Positions 16,441 to 25,433 of a stretch of DNA of 64,000 nt are shown piece by piece. The DNA is from Flagellimonas pacifica (GTDB lineage: Bacteria > Bacteroidota > Bacteroidia > Flavobacteriales > Flavobacteriaceae). The stretch lies in contig NZ_OBEH01000003.1 of assembly GCF_900215465.1 (NCBI RefSeq), forward strand, positions 186,001-250,000, written 5' to 3'. The notes under the pieces are model-generated. The model did not search any database and had not been told where the DNA came from. It saw only the letters and a list, made by a program, of their open reading frames with translations. Both the position numbers and the translations under genes were made by a program. Every line of letters begins with the position of its first letter. The first letter of the stretch is position 1.

Positions 16441-16512
16441 CACTTTTGGTAGACACCTCCCCCTAAATATGGGGATGAATCCTATATATTGAACATTAGT
16501 TCCAAATTGCTG

Positions 16513-17211
16513 TTATTCGGGAACGGCTAGCTGTAACTTTCGGCCCTTTACCAGCAACCATACCATAAATACCAGTTCTCCAAAGAAGGTAAAGAACAAA
16601 AAGCTTAAATCAGTAGTTGGGCTAAAAAAGGCGCCCAAGGTGTGAATCACGTAGCCCAATCCCGCAATCAATAACAGGATTCCAAAGATTTTGGGAACAT
16701 ACTGCGCTTTTAACACCAAATAGCCCAATAAAACCAGATATATCCCAAAAATAATCAGTCCAAAAGACCATTCCAACCGAAAGGAATCTATGTGCAATTG
16801 TACGGATTCTGCCCATTGTATGTTTGTGGAGTCACCTGAGGTTTGCACTAGGGCAAGTATCTTCATCAAATTGGCCAGTGCTACTAGGTACATGGCGGTA
16901 TAGATCAACCGAAACCATGCTACAAGCAACGAAAAGTACCGCATTACGGGTTTTAGAAAAAGGTATAGTGCCCAGGCCACCACAATATCGCAGAGCAAAG
17001 TAAAGAGATGTAGAAAAATACCTGTGGAGAACAACAGTTTTTCATTGCTGATGTTTTCTGCTGTGGCAGCAGCATCATCGCCAATAAGTTTTGGAAAAAT
17101 ATAAAATTCGGCAAAAGGTACGGTAAGTGTCATGAGCAATAAGCCCAACCCGGCAATCAGTGCCGCTTTACCTATGGTAAATGTTTGGTTGGTTGTTGTT
17201 GGTGCATCCAT
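16513..17211 (-). CDS. DUF4386 family membrane protein
   Basis: 232 aa from the ATG at 17211; an in-frame TTG at 17244 would add 11 residues but is less likely. About six hydrophobic helices (AALIAGLGLLLMTLTVPFAE; LHLFTLLCDIVVAWALYLFL; LIIFGIYLVLLGYLVL; IFGILLLIAGLGYVIHTLGA) in the order typical of DUF4386, an integral inner-membrane family without known function. It follows purA on the same strand by about 50 bases. Confidence 0.8.
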   Translation of the reverse strand: MDAPTTTNQTFTIGKAALIAGLGLLLMTLTVPFAEFYIFPKLIGDDAAATAENISNEKLLFSTGIFLHLFTLLCDIVVAWALYLFLKPVMRYFSLLVAWFRLIYTAMYLVALANLMKILALVQTSGDSTNIQWAESVQLHIDSFRLEWSFGLIIFGIYLVLLGYLVLKAQYVPKIFGILLLIAGLGYVIHTLGAFFSPTTDLSFLFFTFFGELVFMVWLLVKGRKLQLAVPE

Positions 17212-17263
17212 TATGATCAGTTTTTTATTAAGACTAATCACCAAGGATTTTGTTACTACAACC

Positions 17264-18532
17264 TTATCTATTTATGGTCTGTACCCTATCCGGCCCTACA
17301 GAAACTATTTTGATGGGCACATTCAATTGCTCCTCCAAAAATGCAATATAGTCGTTAAGCGCTGGTGGCAGCTCTTCGGCCTTGGTCATTTTGGTCAAGT
17401 CTTTGGCCCAACCTTTCAGTTCTGTATAAACAGGGGTGATATTTTCACTTTCTATATTATAGGGTAGGTGTTGTATTTCCTCTCCTTTGTATTTGTATGC
17501 GGTACAAACCTTTATGGTTTTGAACCCACTCAATACATCCGCCTTCATCATCATTAGTTCGGTAACACCATTGATCTGCACGGCATATTTAAGAGCTACG
17601 AGATCTAGCCATCCGCAACGTCTGGCTCGTCCGGTAGTGGCGCCAAACTCATTCCCCACGCGGCCCATGGTCTCACCGTCTTCATCAAAAAGTTCGGTAG
17701 GGAAGGGGCCACTGCCCACTCTAGTGGTGTAGGCCTTAAAAATTCCCAATACCCTTCCAATTTTGTTAGGTGCTACGCCCAAGCCTGTACAAGCCCCGGC
17801 TGCAGTGGTGTTGGAAGAGGTCACAAAAGGATAAGTTCCAAAATCAATGTCTAACAACGAACCTTGAGCACCCTCTGCCAATATTTTTTTGCCCTCGGCC
17901 TGAGCCTTGAACATATATTCTTCACTATCAATAAAAGTGAGTTTTTTCAGTTTTTCAACGGCTTCAAAAAACTCGGTCTCCAACTCGGCCAAATCATATT
18001 GGATATCTACATTATAGAACCCGATCATGGCTTCATGTTTATCGGCCAATGTGCGGTACTTTGTTTTCCAATTGTCAAACTCCAAATCCCCAACACGCAT
18101 TCCGTTTCTGCCTGTTTTGTCCATATAAGTTGGGCCAATACCCTTTAGGGTAGATCCAATCTTGGCTTTTCCCTTGGCTGTTTCAGAAGCGGCATCCAAC
18201 AAACGGTGTGTTGGCAAAATAAGATGGGCCTTTCTTGAGATCAATAACTTGGAAACAATATCTATGTTGAACTTATCAAGGTTGTCCAGTTCCTTTTTAA
18301 AGATTACCGGATCAATAACCACACCGTTACCCACAATGTTCATGGCATTTTTATGAAAAATTCCCGAAGGTATGGTATGCAGAACATGCTTTATGCCGTC
18401 AAACTCCAAAGTGTGCCCTGCGTTGGGGCCTCCTTGAAAGCGGGCTATTATATCATAATCTTTGGTAAGTACATCAACAATTTTTCCTTTTCCCTCGTCT
18501 CCCCATTGGAGTCCAAGCAATAAATCTACCAT
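17264..18532 (-). CDS. purA: Adenylosuccinate synthase
   Basis: 422 aa, normal length. It condenses IMP and aspartate with GTP to adenylosuccinate, the first step from IMP to AMP. The N-terminal glycine-rich loop LGLQWGDEGKGKIVD (catalytic Asp and Lys), the IMP-binding QGGPNAGHT segment, GPTYMDKTGRNGMRVGDL and the C-terminal GPDRVQT guanine-binding region are all present. It lies 12 bases after fur, so the two are co-transcribed. Confidence 0.97.
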   Translation of the reverse strand: MVDLLLGLQWGDEGKGKIVDVLTKDYDIIARFQGGPNAGHTLEFDGIKHVLHTIPSGIFHKNAMNIVGNGVVIDPVIFKKELDNLDKFNIDIVSKLLISRKAHLILPTHRLLDAASETAKGKAKIGSTLKGIGPTYMDKTGRNGMRVGDLEFDNWKTKYRTLADKHEAMIGFYNVDIQYDLAELETEFFEAVEKLKKLTFIDSEEYMFKAQAEGKKILAEGAQGSLLDIDFGTYPFVTSSNTTAAGACTGLGVAPNKIGRVLGIFKAYTTRVGSGPFPTELFDEDGETMGRVGNEFGATTGRARRCGWLDLVALKYAVQINGVTELMMMKADVLSGFKTIKVCTAYKYKGEEIQHLPYNIESENITPVYTELKGWAKDLTKMTKAEELPPALNDYIAFLEEQLNVPIKIVSVGPDRVQTINR

Positions 18533-18544
18533 GAAGTATATTGG

Positions 18545-19003
18545 TTATTCAGTTAGGTTTTCTTCTTCTTTGTTTCGTGTTCCGTAGAAATAGAGTGAGT
18601 GGTTATTGATTTTTATGTCAAAAACCTCTTCAATTGTTTTTTTGATGGATTGGATACGGGGGTCGCAAAACTCTACCACCTCTCCAGTGTCCGTTAGGAT
18701 AACATGATCGTGTTGCCGGTCAAAATAGGATTTTTCATATTGCGCCTGATTTTTCCCGAACTGATGCTTGCGTACGAGTTTACAGTCCAATAAAAGTTCA
18801 ATGGTGTTATACAAAGTGGCACGACTGACCCTATAATTTTTGGTCTTCATTTTAATATAGAGCGATTCTACATCAAAATGATCATCACTATCATAAATTT
18901 CCTGTAAAATGGCGTAGCGTTCAGGTGTTTTTCTATGCCCCTTTTCCTCTAGGAAGGAAGTGAACACATTTTTTACAATTTCCTGATTTTTATTGTTCCC
19001 CAT
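18545..19003 (-). CDS. Fur family transcriptional regulator lacking the usual CxxC
   Basis: 152 aa from the ATG at 19003. A longer frame to 19030 begins with TTG inside the -7 promoter element and is rejected. The DNA-binding part ([34 protein letters not shown]) is clear, as is the regulatory metal region [20 protein letters not shown]. In most Fur proteins this segment carries a CxxC (ICxxCG); here it reads ILTDTG, so the structural zinc site is missing. It probably senses iron or another metal. It sits between relA/spoT and purA in one operon-like run. Confidence 0.85.
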   Translation of the reverse strand: MGNNKNQEIVKNVFTSFLEEKGHRKTPERYAILQEIYDSDDHFDVESLYIKMKTKNYRVSRATLYNTIELLLDCKLVRKHQFGKNQAQYEKSYFDRQHDHVILTDTGEVVEFCDPRIQSIKKTIEEVFDIKINNHSLYFYGTRNKEEENLTE

Positions 19004-19027
19004 AGCTTTCTCACCTATGCTAAATGA

Positions 19028-19035
19028 CAAAGGTA
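19028..19035 (-). promoter_or_regulatory. -7 element that sets the fur start
   Basis: TACCTTTG on the minus strand matches TAnnTTTG. Transcription would begin near 19021, so translation must start at the ATG at 19003 rather than at the TTG at 19030. Confidence 0.55.
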
Positions 19036-19045
19036 CAGCTAAAAA

Positions 19046-21250
19046 TTAAATTCTGGTCACTTTGTCTATCCCTTCAACCTGCTTTAAATTATTGATCAGT
19101 TTTTTAAGGATATTGTTGTTTTTCACAACAAGGGTTATTTTTCCTTTAAAAGTACCACCATCTGCACTAAAATTAAGGTTACGCATGTTCACGTGCATAT
19201 TGTCAGATATGATATTGGTAATATCATTGACCAATCCTAAATTGTCTATTCCAGTAATTTGAACATCAGCGGTAAATTCCTCTTGGCTGGAATCTATCCA
19301 TTTGGCAGACATGATCCTGTATGCATAATGGGATTGTAGTGAAATGGCATTGGGGCAGTTCTTTTTGTGTACCTTAATACCATCGTTTACGCTTACAAAA
19401 CCAAAAACATCATCCCCGGGAATTGGATTGCAGCACTGGGAAAGTTTATAGGTCAATTTTTCCTCTTCCTTTCCAAATACGAGCATGTCATATTTAGTGG
19501 TAATTTCTTCTTTGTCTACATCCTTGAGCTTAGGATTTCTTCTTATTTTACTTTTAAAGAAATTAAGAAAGGCATTGTGATAGGAGGAGGCAAAATCTTT
19601 TATCCGTTCGTTGTCAATAACCCCTATTCCCACGCGATAAAAAAGGTCCAAACTAGTTTTTAGCTTGAAAAAGGTAACCAGTTTATTTACGGTATCCTCG
19701 TTCAACGTAATTTTTTGCGACTTTAATTTTCTACGCAAAACTTCTTTCCCATCGGAAGCAATACTCTTTTTTTCCTCACTTAATGAGGATTTGATTTTTG
19801 ACCGAGCTCTTGCGGTCTGGGCATAATCCAACCAACTTTGGTTGGGTTTGGCACTTTCTGAAGTAATAATCTCAACCTGATCGCCACTATGCAATTCCGA
19901 TCCTAGCGGGACCAATTTTCCATTGACCCGCGCTCCCCGGGTTTTCATGCCTACTTCGGTATGGATATGAAAGGCAAAATCCAAAGGAGTGGCACCCTTA
20001 GGCATTGATTTTAGATCTCCTTTGGGGGTAAACACAAATATTTCCTTGGAGTAGAGGTTCAGTTTAAATTCTTCTACAAAGTCAACTGCATTGCTGTTGG
20101 AAGTTTCCAAAGCTTCTTGTAATCTATTCAACCAACCTTCTATACCTTGTTCTTTTTGTTCACCATGCTTGTATTTAAAATGGGCGGCATAGCCTTTTTC
20201 AGCAATTTCATGCATTCGATCACTTCGTATCTGTACCTCTACCCATTTTCCCTTGGGACCCATTACGGTAATATGCAAGGCTTCATATCCTGTGGATTTT
20301 GGAGAAGTAATCCAATCCCTAAGTCGAATGGGATTAGGAGTGAAATGATCCGTTACAATGGAGTATATTTTCCAGGCAAGGAACTTTTCATTCTTTCTAT
20401 CTGATTTATAGGTGATCCTAATGGCAAATTTGTCATATACTTCATCAAAAGAAACATTTTGGGCCTTCATTTTTCTTCGAATAGAAAAAATGGATTTCAT
20501 CCGCCCTTTTATATCATAATTAAGACCTTCCTTGTCCAGTGAGGTTCTAATCACATCGGCAAAATCCTCAATATAGGCCAATTGATCTTCCTCGGTATCC
20601 TCAATTTTTGCTTGTATATCATTATAGACCTCTGGCTCGGTATATTTTAGGCTTAAATCCTCAAGATGCGTTTTAATATTGTAGAGCCCAATACGATGGG
20701 CCAATGGAGCATAAATATAGAGCGTTTCCGATGCTATTTTTACCTGCTTGTGCTCTGGCATGGAATCCATAGTGAGCATGTTGTGGTAGCGATCGGCAAT
20801 TTTTATGATGATAACCCTGACATCGTCATGCAAAGTCAATAGCATTTTTCTGAAATTCTCAGCTTGCTGACTGATGTCCTTATCCTTTTTAAGGTGGGAA
20901 ATCTTGGTAAGTCCATCCACAATTCGTGCAACAGTATCACCAAACATACGCTCAATGTCAGCAAGCGTGTATGGTGTATCCTCAACAACATCATGGAGGA
21001 GGGCAGAGGCAATGGAAACGGCATCCAGCCCTATTTTTGAAGCAACGATCTTGGCAACGGCAATGGGATGGAAGATATAGGCTTCACCAGATTTTCTGCG
21101 TTGGTCTTTGTGGGCATCTACGGCAACATCAAACGCAGAGCGTATCAACTTCTTGTCCTCTTTGGTCAAGGTTTGATAACTTATACGAAGCAATTCTTTG
21201 TATTGCTTAGCTATCTCTTTGTTTTCTTTTTCAATCGCAGCCTCCGTCAT
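19046..21250 (-). CDS. Bifunctional (p)ppGpp synthetase/hydrolase, RelA/SpoT type
   Basis: 734 aa, full length. Order of domains: HD hydrolase (HDVVEDTPYTLADIERMFGD, about 86-105; IIIKIADRYHNMLTM), synthetase (IKGRMKSIFSIRRKM; STGYEALHITVMGPKG with catalytic residues), TGS (FVFTPKGDLKSMPKGATPLD), a zinc-finger-like region (YKLSQCCNPIPGDDVFGF) and ACT (FTADVQITGIDNLGLVNDI). The intact HDxxED suggests an active hydrolase, so this is the Rel/SpoT dual enzyme of the stringent response. fur follows 15 bases downstream of it. Confidence 0.95.
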   Translation of the reverse strand: MTEAAIEKENKEIAKQYKELLRISYQTLTKEDKKLIRSAFDVAVDAHKDQRRKSGEAYIFHPIAVAKIVASKIGLDAVSIASALLHDVVEDTPYTLADIERMFGDTVARIVDGLTKISHLKKDKDISQQAENFRKMLLTLHDDVRVIIIKIADRYHNMLTMDSMPEHKQVKIASETLYIYAPLAHRIGLYNIKTHLEDLSLKYTEPEVYNDIQAKIEDTEEDQLAYIEDFADVIRTSLDKEGLNYDIKGRMKSIFSIRRKMKAQNVSFDEVYDKFAIRITYKSDRKNEKFLAWKIYSIVTDHFTPNPIRLRDWITSPKSTGYEALHITVMGPKGKWVEVQIRSDRMHEIAEKGYAAHFKYKHGEQKEQGIEGWLNRLQEALETSNSNAVDFVEEFKLNLYSKEIFVFTPKGDLKSMPKGATPLDFAFHIHTEVGMKTRGARVNGKLVPLGSELHSGDQVEIITSESAKPNQSWLDYAQTARARSKIKSSLSEEKKSIASDGKEVLRRKLKSQKITLNEDTVNKLVTFFKLKTSLDLFYRVGIGVIDNERIKDFASSYHNAFLNFFKSKIRRNPKLKDVDKEEITTKYDMLVFGKEEEKLTYKLSQCCNPIPGDDVFGFVSVNDGIKVHKKNCPNAISLQSHYAYRIMSAKWIDSSQEEFTADVQITGIDNLGLVNDITNIISDNMHVNMRNLNFSADGGTFKGKITLVVKNNNILKKLINNLKQVEGIDKVTRI

Positions 21251-21257
21251 AGTATAT

Positions 21258-21288
21258 TAAAGTTAGCATAATCTTTAAAGCTAACCAA
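21258..21288 (-). promoter_or_regulatory. Candidate promoter of the relA/spoT gene
   Basis: TAACTTTA (21265-21258, one base off TAnnTTTG) and TTGG 19 bases upstream. The pair GTTAGC (21262-21267) and GCTAAC (21280-21285) is an inverted repeat within it and may bind a regulator. Weak evidence. Confidence 0.35.
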
Positions 21289-21294
21289 CAAAAA

Positions 21295-22527
21295 TTATGC
21301 CTTTAAGTTTCTAATTCGCTCTACAAGAGGTGGGTGTGAATAATGCACAAAAACATAGACAGGATGTGGGGTAAGATTGCTCAAACTGTTTTTGGACAGT
21401 TTTTTTAATGAGGTTACCAAGGGCATGGCGGCAAACGTGTTTTTTGCATAATCATCGGCTTGGAACTCAAATTTTCTGGACATATAGTTCATGGCCAATC
21501 CTGTAATCTCTGAAATGGGGCTGTAGAGTAGCGCAAAACCGACCAACCCAGCATGAAAACTTGGTGTGGAGACCCCAATGGCCAATGATACTTCTGGAAT
21601 ATTGATGAAAAGTGAAAGAATATATAAGGTAAAACCCATCAATCCCAAAGAGGCCACTAAGTTGAAAATGATATGTCTTCGTTTATAATGCCCTACTTCA
21701 TGTGCTAGAACGGCCACGATTTCCTCCTCATTAAGATCGTTGATCAAGGTATCGAACAAGGTGACTCTTTTTTCCTTTCCAAATCCTGAAAAATAGGCAT
21801 TCGCTTTAGTGGACCGTTTGGACCCATCAATCACAAAAATATTTTTGAGGTCGAAACCAACTTTTTTAGCGTAACCCTCAATGGCACTTTTTAAACTTCC
21901 TTCTTGCAAAGGCGTCTGTTTGTTGAAAAGCGGTACAATCAATCTACTGTAGAATAAATTCATAAATAGGATAACTGATCCAATCAAAATCCAGGTGTAT
22001 ATCCAGAAATTGGGACCTGTCCATTCGTAAAAGAGTATAAAAAGTGCTAATATCCCCCCACCAAAAACCGTGGTAAGAATGGCACCTTTTATTTTATCCA
22101 AAACGAACAGCTTTTTGGTCGTTTTGTTAAATCCGTAGCGTTCTTCAATCACAAAAGTTTGATAATACGAAAAGGGCAACCCAAGAATACTGCTTCCCAA
22201 TAATATGATTCCGAAGAAAATCAAAGCCATGGGGATGGTTTCCACTGAAAATGAACGGGTGAAGCTATCTATCCACTCAAATCCACCAAACAATAAAAAA
22301 CAAAGTGTCAAAATCAATGAAAAACCATCTGAAAACAATCCAAATTGATAATTGGTCTTTTTGTAGTGTTGTGATTTTTGATATTCATCATCATTGAACA
22401 CATCACTTAATTCGCCCGGAACATTAGATTTAAATCTTTTCGCGTTAAGGTATTCCAATATTTGGTGAACCAAATATTGTACTATCAAAATGCTGATGAT
22501 GATGTAGAAGAGAGTAGTTTTTTCCAT
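21295..22527 (-). CDS. M48 family metallopeptidase (Ste24/CAAX protease 1-like)
   Basis: 410 aa integral membrane zinc protease. The zinc motif HEVGH is in VAVLAHEVGHYKRRHIIFNL (about residue 280); a glutamate ligand lies in FEFQADDYAKN. At least six hydrophobic helices surround it. The N-terminal half (FKSNVPGELSDVF, FSYYQTFVIEERYGFNKTTK) is characteristic of the Ste24 type rather than HtpX. It probably cleaves membrane-associated proteins; bacteria lack CAAX prenylation, so the substrate is unknown. Confidence 0.9.
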   Translation of the reverse strand: MEKTTLFYIIISILIVQYLVHQILEYLNAKRFKSNVPGELSDVFNDDEYQKSQHYKKTNYQFGLFSDGFSLILTLCFLLFGGFEWIDSFTRSFSVETIPMALIFFGIILLGSSILGLPFSYYQTFVIEERYGFNKTTKKLFVLDKIKGAILTTVFGGGILALFILFYEWTGPNFWIYTWILIGSVILFMNLFYSRLIVPLFNKQTPLQEGSLKSAIEGYAKKVGFDLKNIFVIDGSKRSTKANAYFSGFGKEKRVTLFDTLINDLNEEEIVAVLAHEVGHYKRRHIIFNLVASLGLMGFTLYILSLFINIPEVSLAIGVSTPSFHAGLVGFALLYSPISEITGLAMNYMSRKFEFQADDYAKNTFAAMPLVTSLKKLSKNSLSNLTPHPVYVFVHYSHPPLVERIRNLKA

Positions 22528-22530
22528 AGG

Positions 22531-23349
22531 CTAGAATCCGCGTTGCCGCTTCGCTTCAAATATAAGTATTGCAGCCGATACAGAAACGTTCATGGAATCG
22601 ATTTCCCCTTGCATGGGTATAATCACATTTTGATTGGCGTTTTGTAACCATGTTTGGGTCAAGCCGGTTGCTTCTGTGCCAACAACAATGGCAGTGGCTT
22701 CTCCAAAATTGCAATCCACATAATTTTTGGATGCGGTTAGTGCGGCACAATAGATATTGATTCCTTCTGTTTTCAAAAACTGTATGATTTCTTCGGTTGT
22801 ACCGATACCAATTTGATTGGTGAACACACAGCCCACACTGGAACGGATAATATTGGGGTTGTATATATCGGATTTAGGGTTTGCGATAAGTACGGCATCC
22901 ACAGCTGCTGCATCAGCAGTACGTAACAATGCACCAATATTGCCCGGTTTTTCTGGAGCTTCTGCCACAAGAATTAACGGGTTTTGATTTTTGAACTGGA
23001 TTTTTTGTAAGGAATGGTCCTTGGATTTTACAATGGCCAGTATACCTTCTGTCGTTTCTCTGTACGCTATTTTCTCATACACTGATTTTGCCAGTTGAAT
23101 GAATTGGATATTTGGATTTTCTGAAATGGAATTTTTAGAAAAATCAATAAGGATTTCAGGACAGAAAAAAATGGTCTCTATAATATATTCTCCTTTTTCG
23201 ACGAGTTCAATCTCCCGTTTTCCTTCTACAATAAAAAGCCCGGTTTTCCTTCGTTCTCTAGACTTTTCCTTAAGCAGTACTACTTTCTTTATTAAAGGGT
23301 TTTGCGCACTGCTGATGAGTTTGGTTTCCTTCACGACCCAAAAATACAT
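22531..23349 (-). CDS. TrmH family RNA 2'-O-methyltransferase
   Basis: 272 aa. An N-terminal substrate-binding domain (ISSAQNPLIKKVVLLKEKSR) and a C-terminal SpoU knot domain with its three motifs: GNIGALLRTADAA (about 134-146), VVGTEATGLTQTWL and IPMQGEIDSMNVSVSAAILI. It methylates ribose in tRNA or rRNA using S-adenosylmethionine; the exact nucleotide is not deducible. The stop is 3 bases before the M48 protease start, so both are on one transcript. A GTG six codons in is an alternative start. Confidence 0.9.
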   Translation of the reverse strand: MYFWVVKETKLISSAQNPLIKKVVLLKEKSRERRKTGLFIVEGKREIELVEKGEYIIETIFFCPEILIDFSKNSISENPNIQFIQLAKSVYEKIAYRETTEGILAIVKSKDHSLQKIQFKNQNPLILVAEAPEKPGNIGALLRTADAAAVDAVLIANPKSDIYNPNIIRSSVGCVFTNQIGIGTTEEIIQFLKTEGINIYCAALTASKNYVDCNFGEATAIVVGTEATGLTQTWLQNANQNVIIPMQGEIDSMNVSVSAAILIFEAKRQRGF

Positions 23350-23400
23350 ATTCTTGTAATCTTAGAAGATCAATTCCGACAAAGGCGCAAACTAGAAACA

Positions 23401-24204
23401 ATGAAAAAAGCAATCATCCTTTTTTTTGCACTTGCCATTGGAGCATGTAAGCAAGGTTCAAAAAAAGAGGAAATCAAGGAGAATACCCAAGTAATGAAAG
23501 TGGAGTCAGCTCCAATGTTCACAGAAGCGTTGGCAAAGGTTTTTGATACTCATGGTGGATTAAATATGTGGAGGGCCCAACGTACTCTAACATACGAAAT
23601 GCCCAAAACGGATTTTACCGAGACCCATACCATAGATTTATGGAGTAGAAGGGATAGGGTGGACACGCCGCAATTTTCCATGGGATTTGATGGTAACCAA
23701 GTGTGGTTGCTGGATACTGATAAAGAGTATAAGGGAGACGCAGGGTTTTACCATAATCTGATGTTCTATTTTTACGCTATGCCTTTTGTTTTGGCAGATG
23801 ATGGTATAAATTATAGCAAAACAGAAGCATTGGAGTATGAAGGAAAAAGTTACCCAGGAGTAAGTATTTCATATAATTCTGGAATTGGAACCTCTCCCAA
23901 GGATGAATATTTTATTCATTTTGACCCTGAAACCAACAAAATGTCTTGGTTAGGGTATACCGTAACCTATAGGACGGGAGAAGTCTCAGATAATGTAAAA
24001 TGGATTCGATATAATGATTGGCAAGAAATTGATGGTCTTACCCTTCCAAAATCGATTACATGGTACAATTATGAAGGAACAAAGATTTTAGATGCCAGAA
24101 ATACAGTGCAGTTTGAGAACATTTCACTAAGTAAAATGGGCATGCCTGAGAGCTTTTATGCAAAACCGGAATCGGCCATTTGGATAGAATCAAAAAAGAA
24201 TTAA
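23401..24204 (+). CDS. Lipoprotein of unknown function (possibly DUF6503-like)
   Basis: 267 aa from the ATG at 23401; the longer frame from 23302 crosses the start of the divergent TrmH gene and lacks a signal peptide, so it is rejected. MKKAIILFFALAIGACKQ is a lipoprotein signal with lipobox AIGAC. The mature part is beta-rich (THGGLNMWRAQRTLTYEMPK; MGFDGNQVWLLDTDKEYK), like outer-membrane-associated LolA-type lipoproteins. The HGGLxxW start recalls DUF6503; that assignment is from memory. It converges with the DUF3810 gene. Confidence 0.75.
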   Translation: MKKAIILFFALAIGACKQGSKKEEIKENTQVMKVESAPMFTEALAKVFDTHGGLNMWRAQRTLTYEMPKTDFTETHTIDLWSRRDRVDTPQFSMGFDGNQVWLLDTDKEYKGDAGFYHNLMFYFYAMPFVLADDGINYSKTEALEYEGKSYPGVSISYNSGIGTSPKDEYFIHFDPETNKMSWLGYTVTYRTGEVSDNVKWIRYNDWQEIDGLTLPKSITWYNYEGTKILDARNTVQFENISLSKMGMPESFYAKPESAIWIESKKN

Positions 24205-24218
24205 TACGGGAGGCTAAC

Positions 24219-25286
24219 TCAAAACCCGTTTCGGTCGTGGTAGCTTATCAATAGCCCCACGACCGAATTATAGCTTTTAATACCCTCTTCTTGGTTGTTT
24301 GCTTTTAAAAAAGTGTTGAAAATTGATTTAAAAACTGGTTCCAACGGGTTTTCATATTGCTGCCAAAACTCGGATACTTCTTTGAAGTTTTTTTTGACTC
24401 CCGGATTGAGTTTAGGTAATACTTCATGAAGCTTTGTCTCGTCTTTTCTTGATAAATCAGATAAGCAATAAGCAAGAGCATTGGAATATGCAGCGTATTT
24501 AAAATAAGGGTCGCTATGTTTGGCGGTGACCAAAAAACCAATAAAATTGGTTGCATCTTCAGCCGAGTACCCTAACTGATGTCCAATTTCGTGTCCGCTT
24601 ACAGTTGGTAACCTGAACATGGGGGTTTTGCCATTTACCTGTGCCTCATTTGAAAAAGGGTTCAAGTACCCACCATAACCCATATAAGTAAGTGGTAAAC
24701 TATAGATGGAAGCTTTAATACTGGGTTTTTTGTATTCAAAACTGGCATAAGTGTTCTTGAGATTGATGTAACCTTCTTCGGTTTTTTGGAATATTTCCCT
24801 TTGGGAATAAGGAATTTTTACAGCTTCAATAGTATCCCCGGTGATTTCGGTTTGATATTGATTCGATTTTTCTATAAGATATTCAGTAAAGGATGTCAAT
24901 TGTTCCTTTGTATATTCTTTTTCAATGTTCAATTTCCAAGTAATGGGTTGCCGGTAATAGTTCATTCCCCAAAGCAGATGAAATGCAAAATAGACAATGG
25001 ACAGCACCACAATAATATTCTTTAGGAAGAGCAATGGGCTTCTTTTTATGGATTTCCAATTGCGGTACACATATCTGGCTGCCAAAACAAAAAGTACGGT
25101 ATACAAAAGATCCCCTACGGAAAAGGGAATCCACCCAAAAAGCATTCTTAAAAATTGTGAGATACTCGGATATATTCCATTACTGTAATAATCCTCAACA
25201 AAATCTGGATAGCTTCCAATCCACTTCACCAGAATAATTTGCACTGGAAGTGCTATGGCAATAATTGTCTTGGTCTTTTGTTCCAT
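24219..25286 (-). CDS. DUF3810 family membrane protein with zinc-protease motif
   Basis: 355 aa. Three N-terminal hydrophobic helices (IIAIALPVQIILVKWIG; DLLYTVLFVLAARYVY; IIVVLSIVYFAFHLLWGMNY) are followed by a soluble domain with HEIGHQLGY (about 232), the zincin HExxH motif. A glutamate in YSAEDATNF may be the third ligand. DUF3810 is widespread in Bacteroidota and is probably a membrane-bound metallopeptidase; substrate unknown. The last codons contain a strong hairpin. Confidence 0.85.
   Translation of the reverse strand: MEQKTKTIIAIALPVQIILVKWIGSYPDFVEDYYSNGIYPSISQFLRMLFGWIPFSVGDLLYTVLFVLAARYVYRNWKSIKRSPLLFLKNIIVVLSIVYFAFHLLWGMNYYRQPITWKLNIEKEYTKEQLTSFTEYLIEKSNQYQTEITGDTIEAVKIPYSQREIFQKTEEGYINLKNTYASFEYKKPSIKASIYSLPLTYMGYGGYLNPFSNEAQVNGKTPMFRLPTVSGHEIGHQLGYSAEDATNFIGFLVTAKHSDPYFKYAAYSNALAYCLSDLSRKDETKLHEVLPKLNPGVKKNFKEVSEFWQQYENPLEPVFKSIFNTFLKANNQEEGIKSYNSVVGLLISYHDRNGF
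24230..24267. terminator. Hairpin in the 3' end of the DUF3810 gene
   Basis: TTCGGTCGTGG (24230-24240) and CCACGACCGAA (24257-24267) form a perfect 11-bp stem with a 16-base loop, 26 bases past the lipoprotein stop. It could terminate the plus-strand lipoprotein transcript although it lies inside the convergent gene. No T-tract. Confidence 0.4.
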
Positions 25287-25377
25287 TAAATGGTGCGAAG
25301 ATGTATTTGGAACTTCTAATCTAATCCTTAATTCTTAGATTCCCAATAAGGTTGGCCATCTTAACAAACCTTTGTGT

Positions 25378-25419
25378 AAAAATAAAAAAGCGGCACATTT
25401 GTGCCGCTTTTTTATTTTT
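25378..25419. terminator. Bidirectional rho-independent terminator
   Basis: Perfect 20-bp inverted repeat with a 2-base centre: A-rich stretch, GCGGCACA, TT, TGTGCCGC, T-rich stretch. The T-tract on the minus strand follows the GC stem 15 bases after the PPIase stop, ending the DHH-GldI-PPIase operon. Confidence 0.9.
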
Positions 25420-25433
25420 GAATCCATTTTATT

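Noticed and set aside
16165..16443. 92-aa open frame on the minus strand opposite the 94-aa gene
   Set aside because: Much of it is a translation of the REP-like repeat and of hairpins; it lies across a gap and the opposite strand of the better-supported ORF.
19003..19030. TTG start of fur at 19030
   Set aside because: The codon is inside the TACCTTTG promoter element; the ATG at 19003 follows it at normal distance.
23302..23400. 33-residue N-terminal extension of the lipoprotein
   Set aside because: It would run through the start region of the divergent TrmH gene and hide the lipoprotein signal that begins at 23401.
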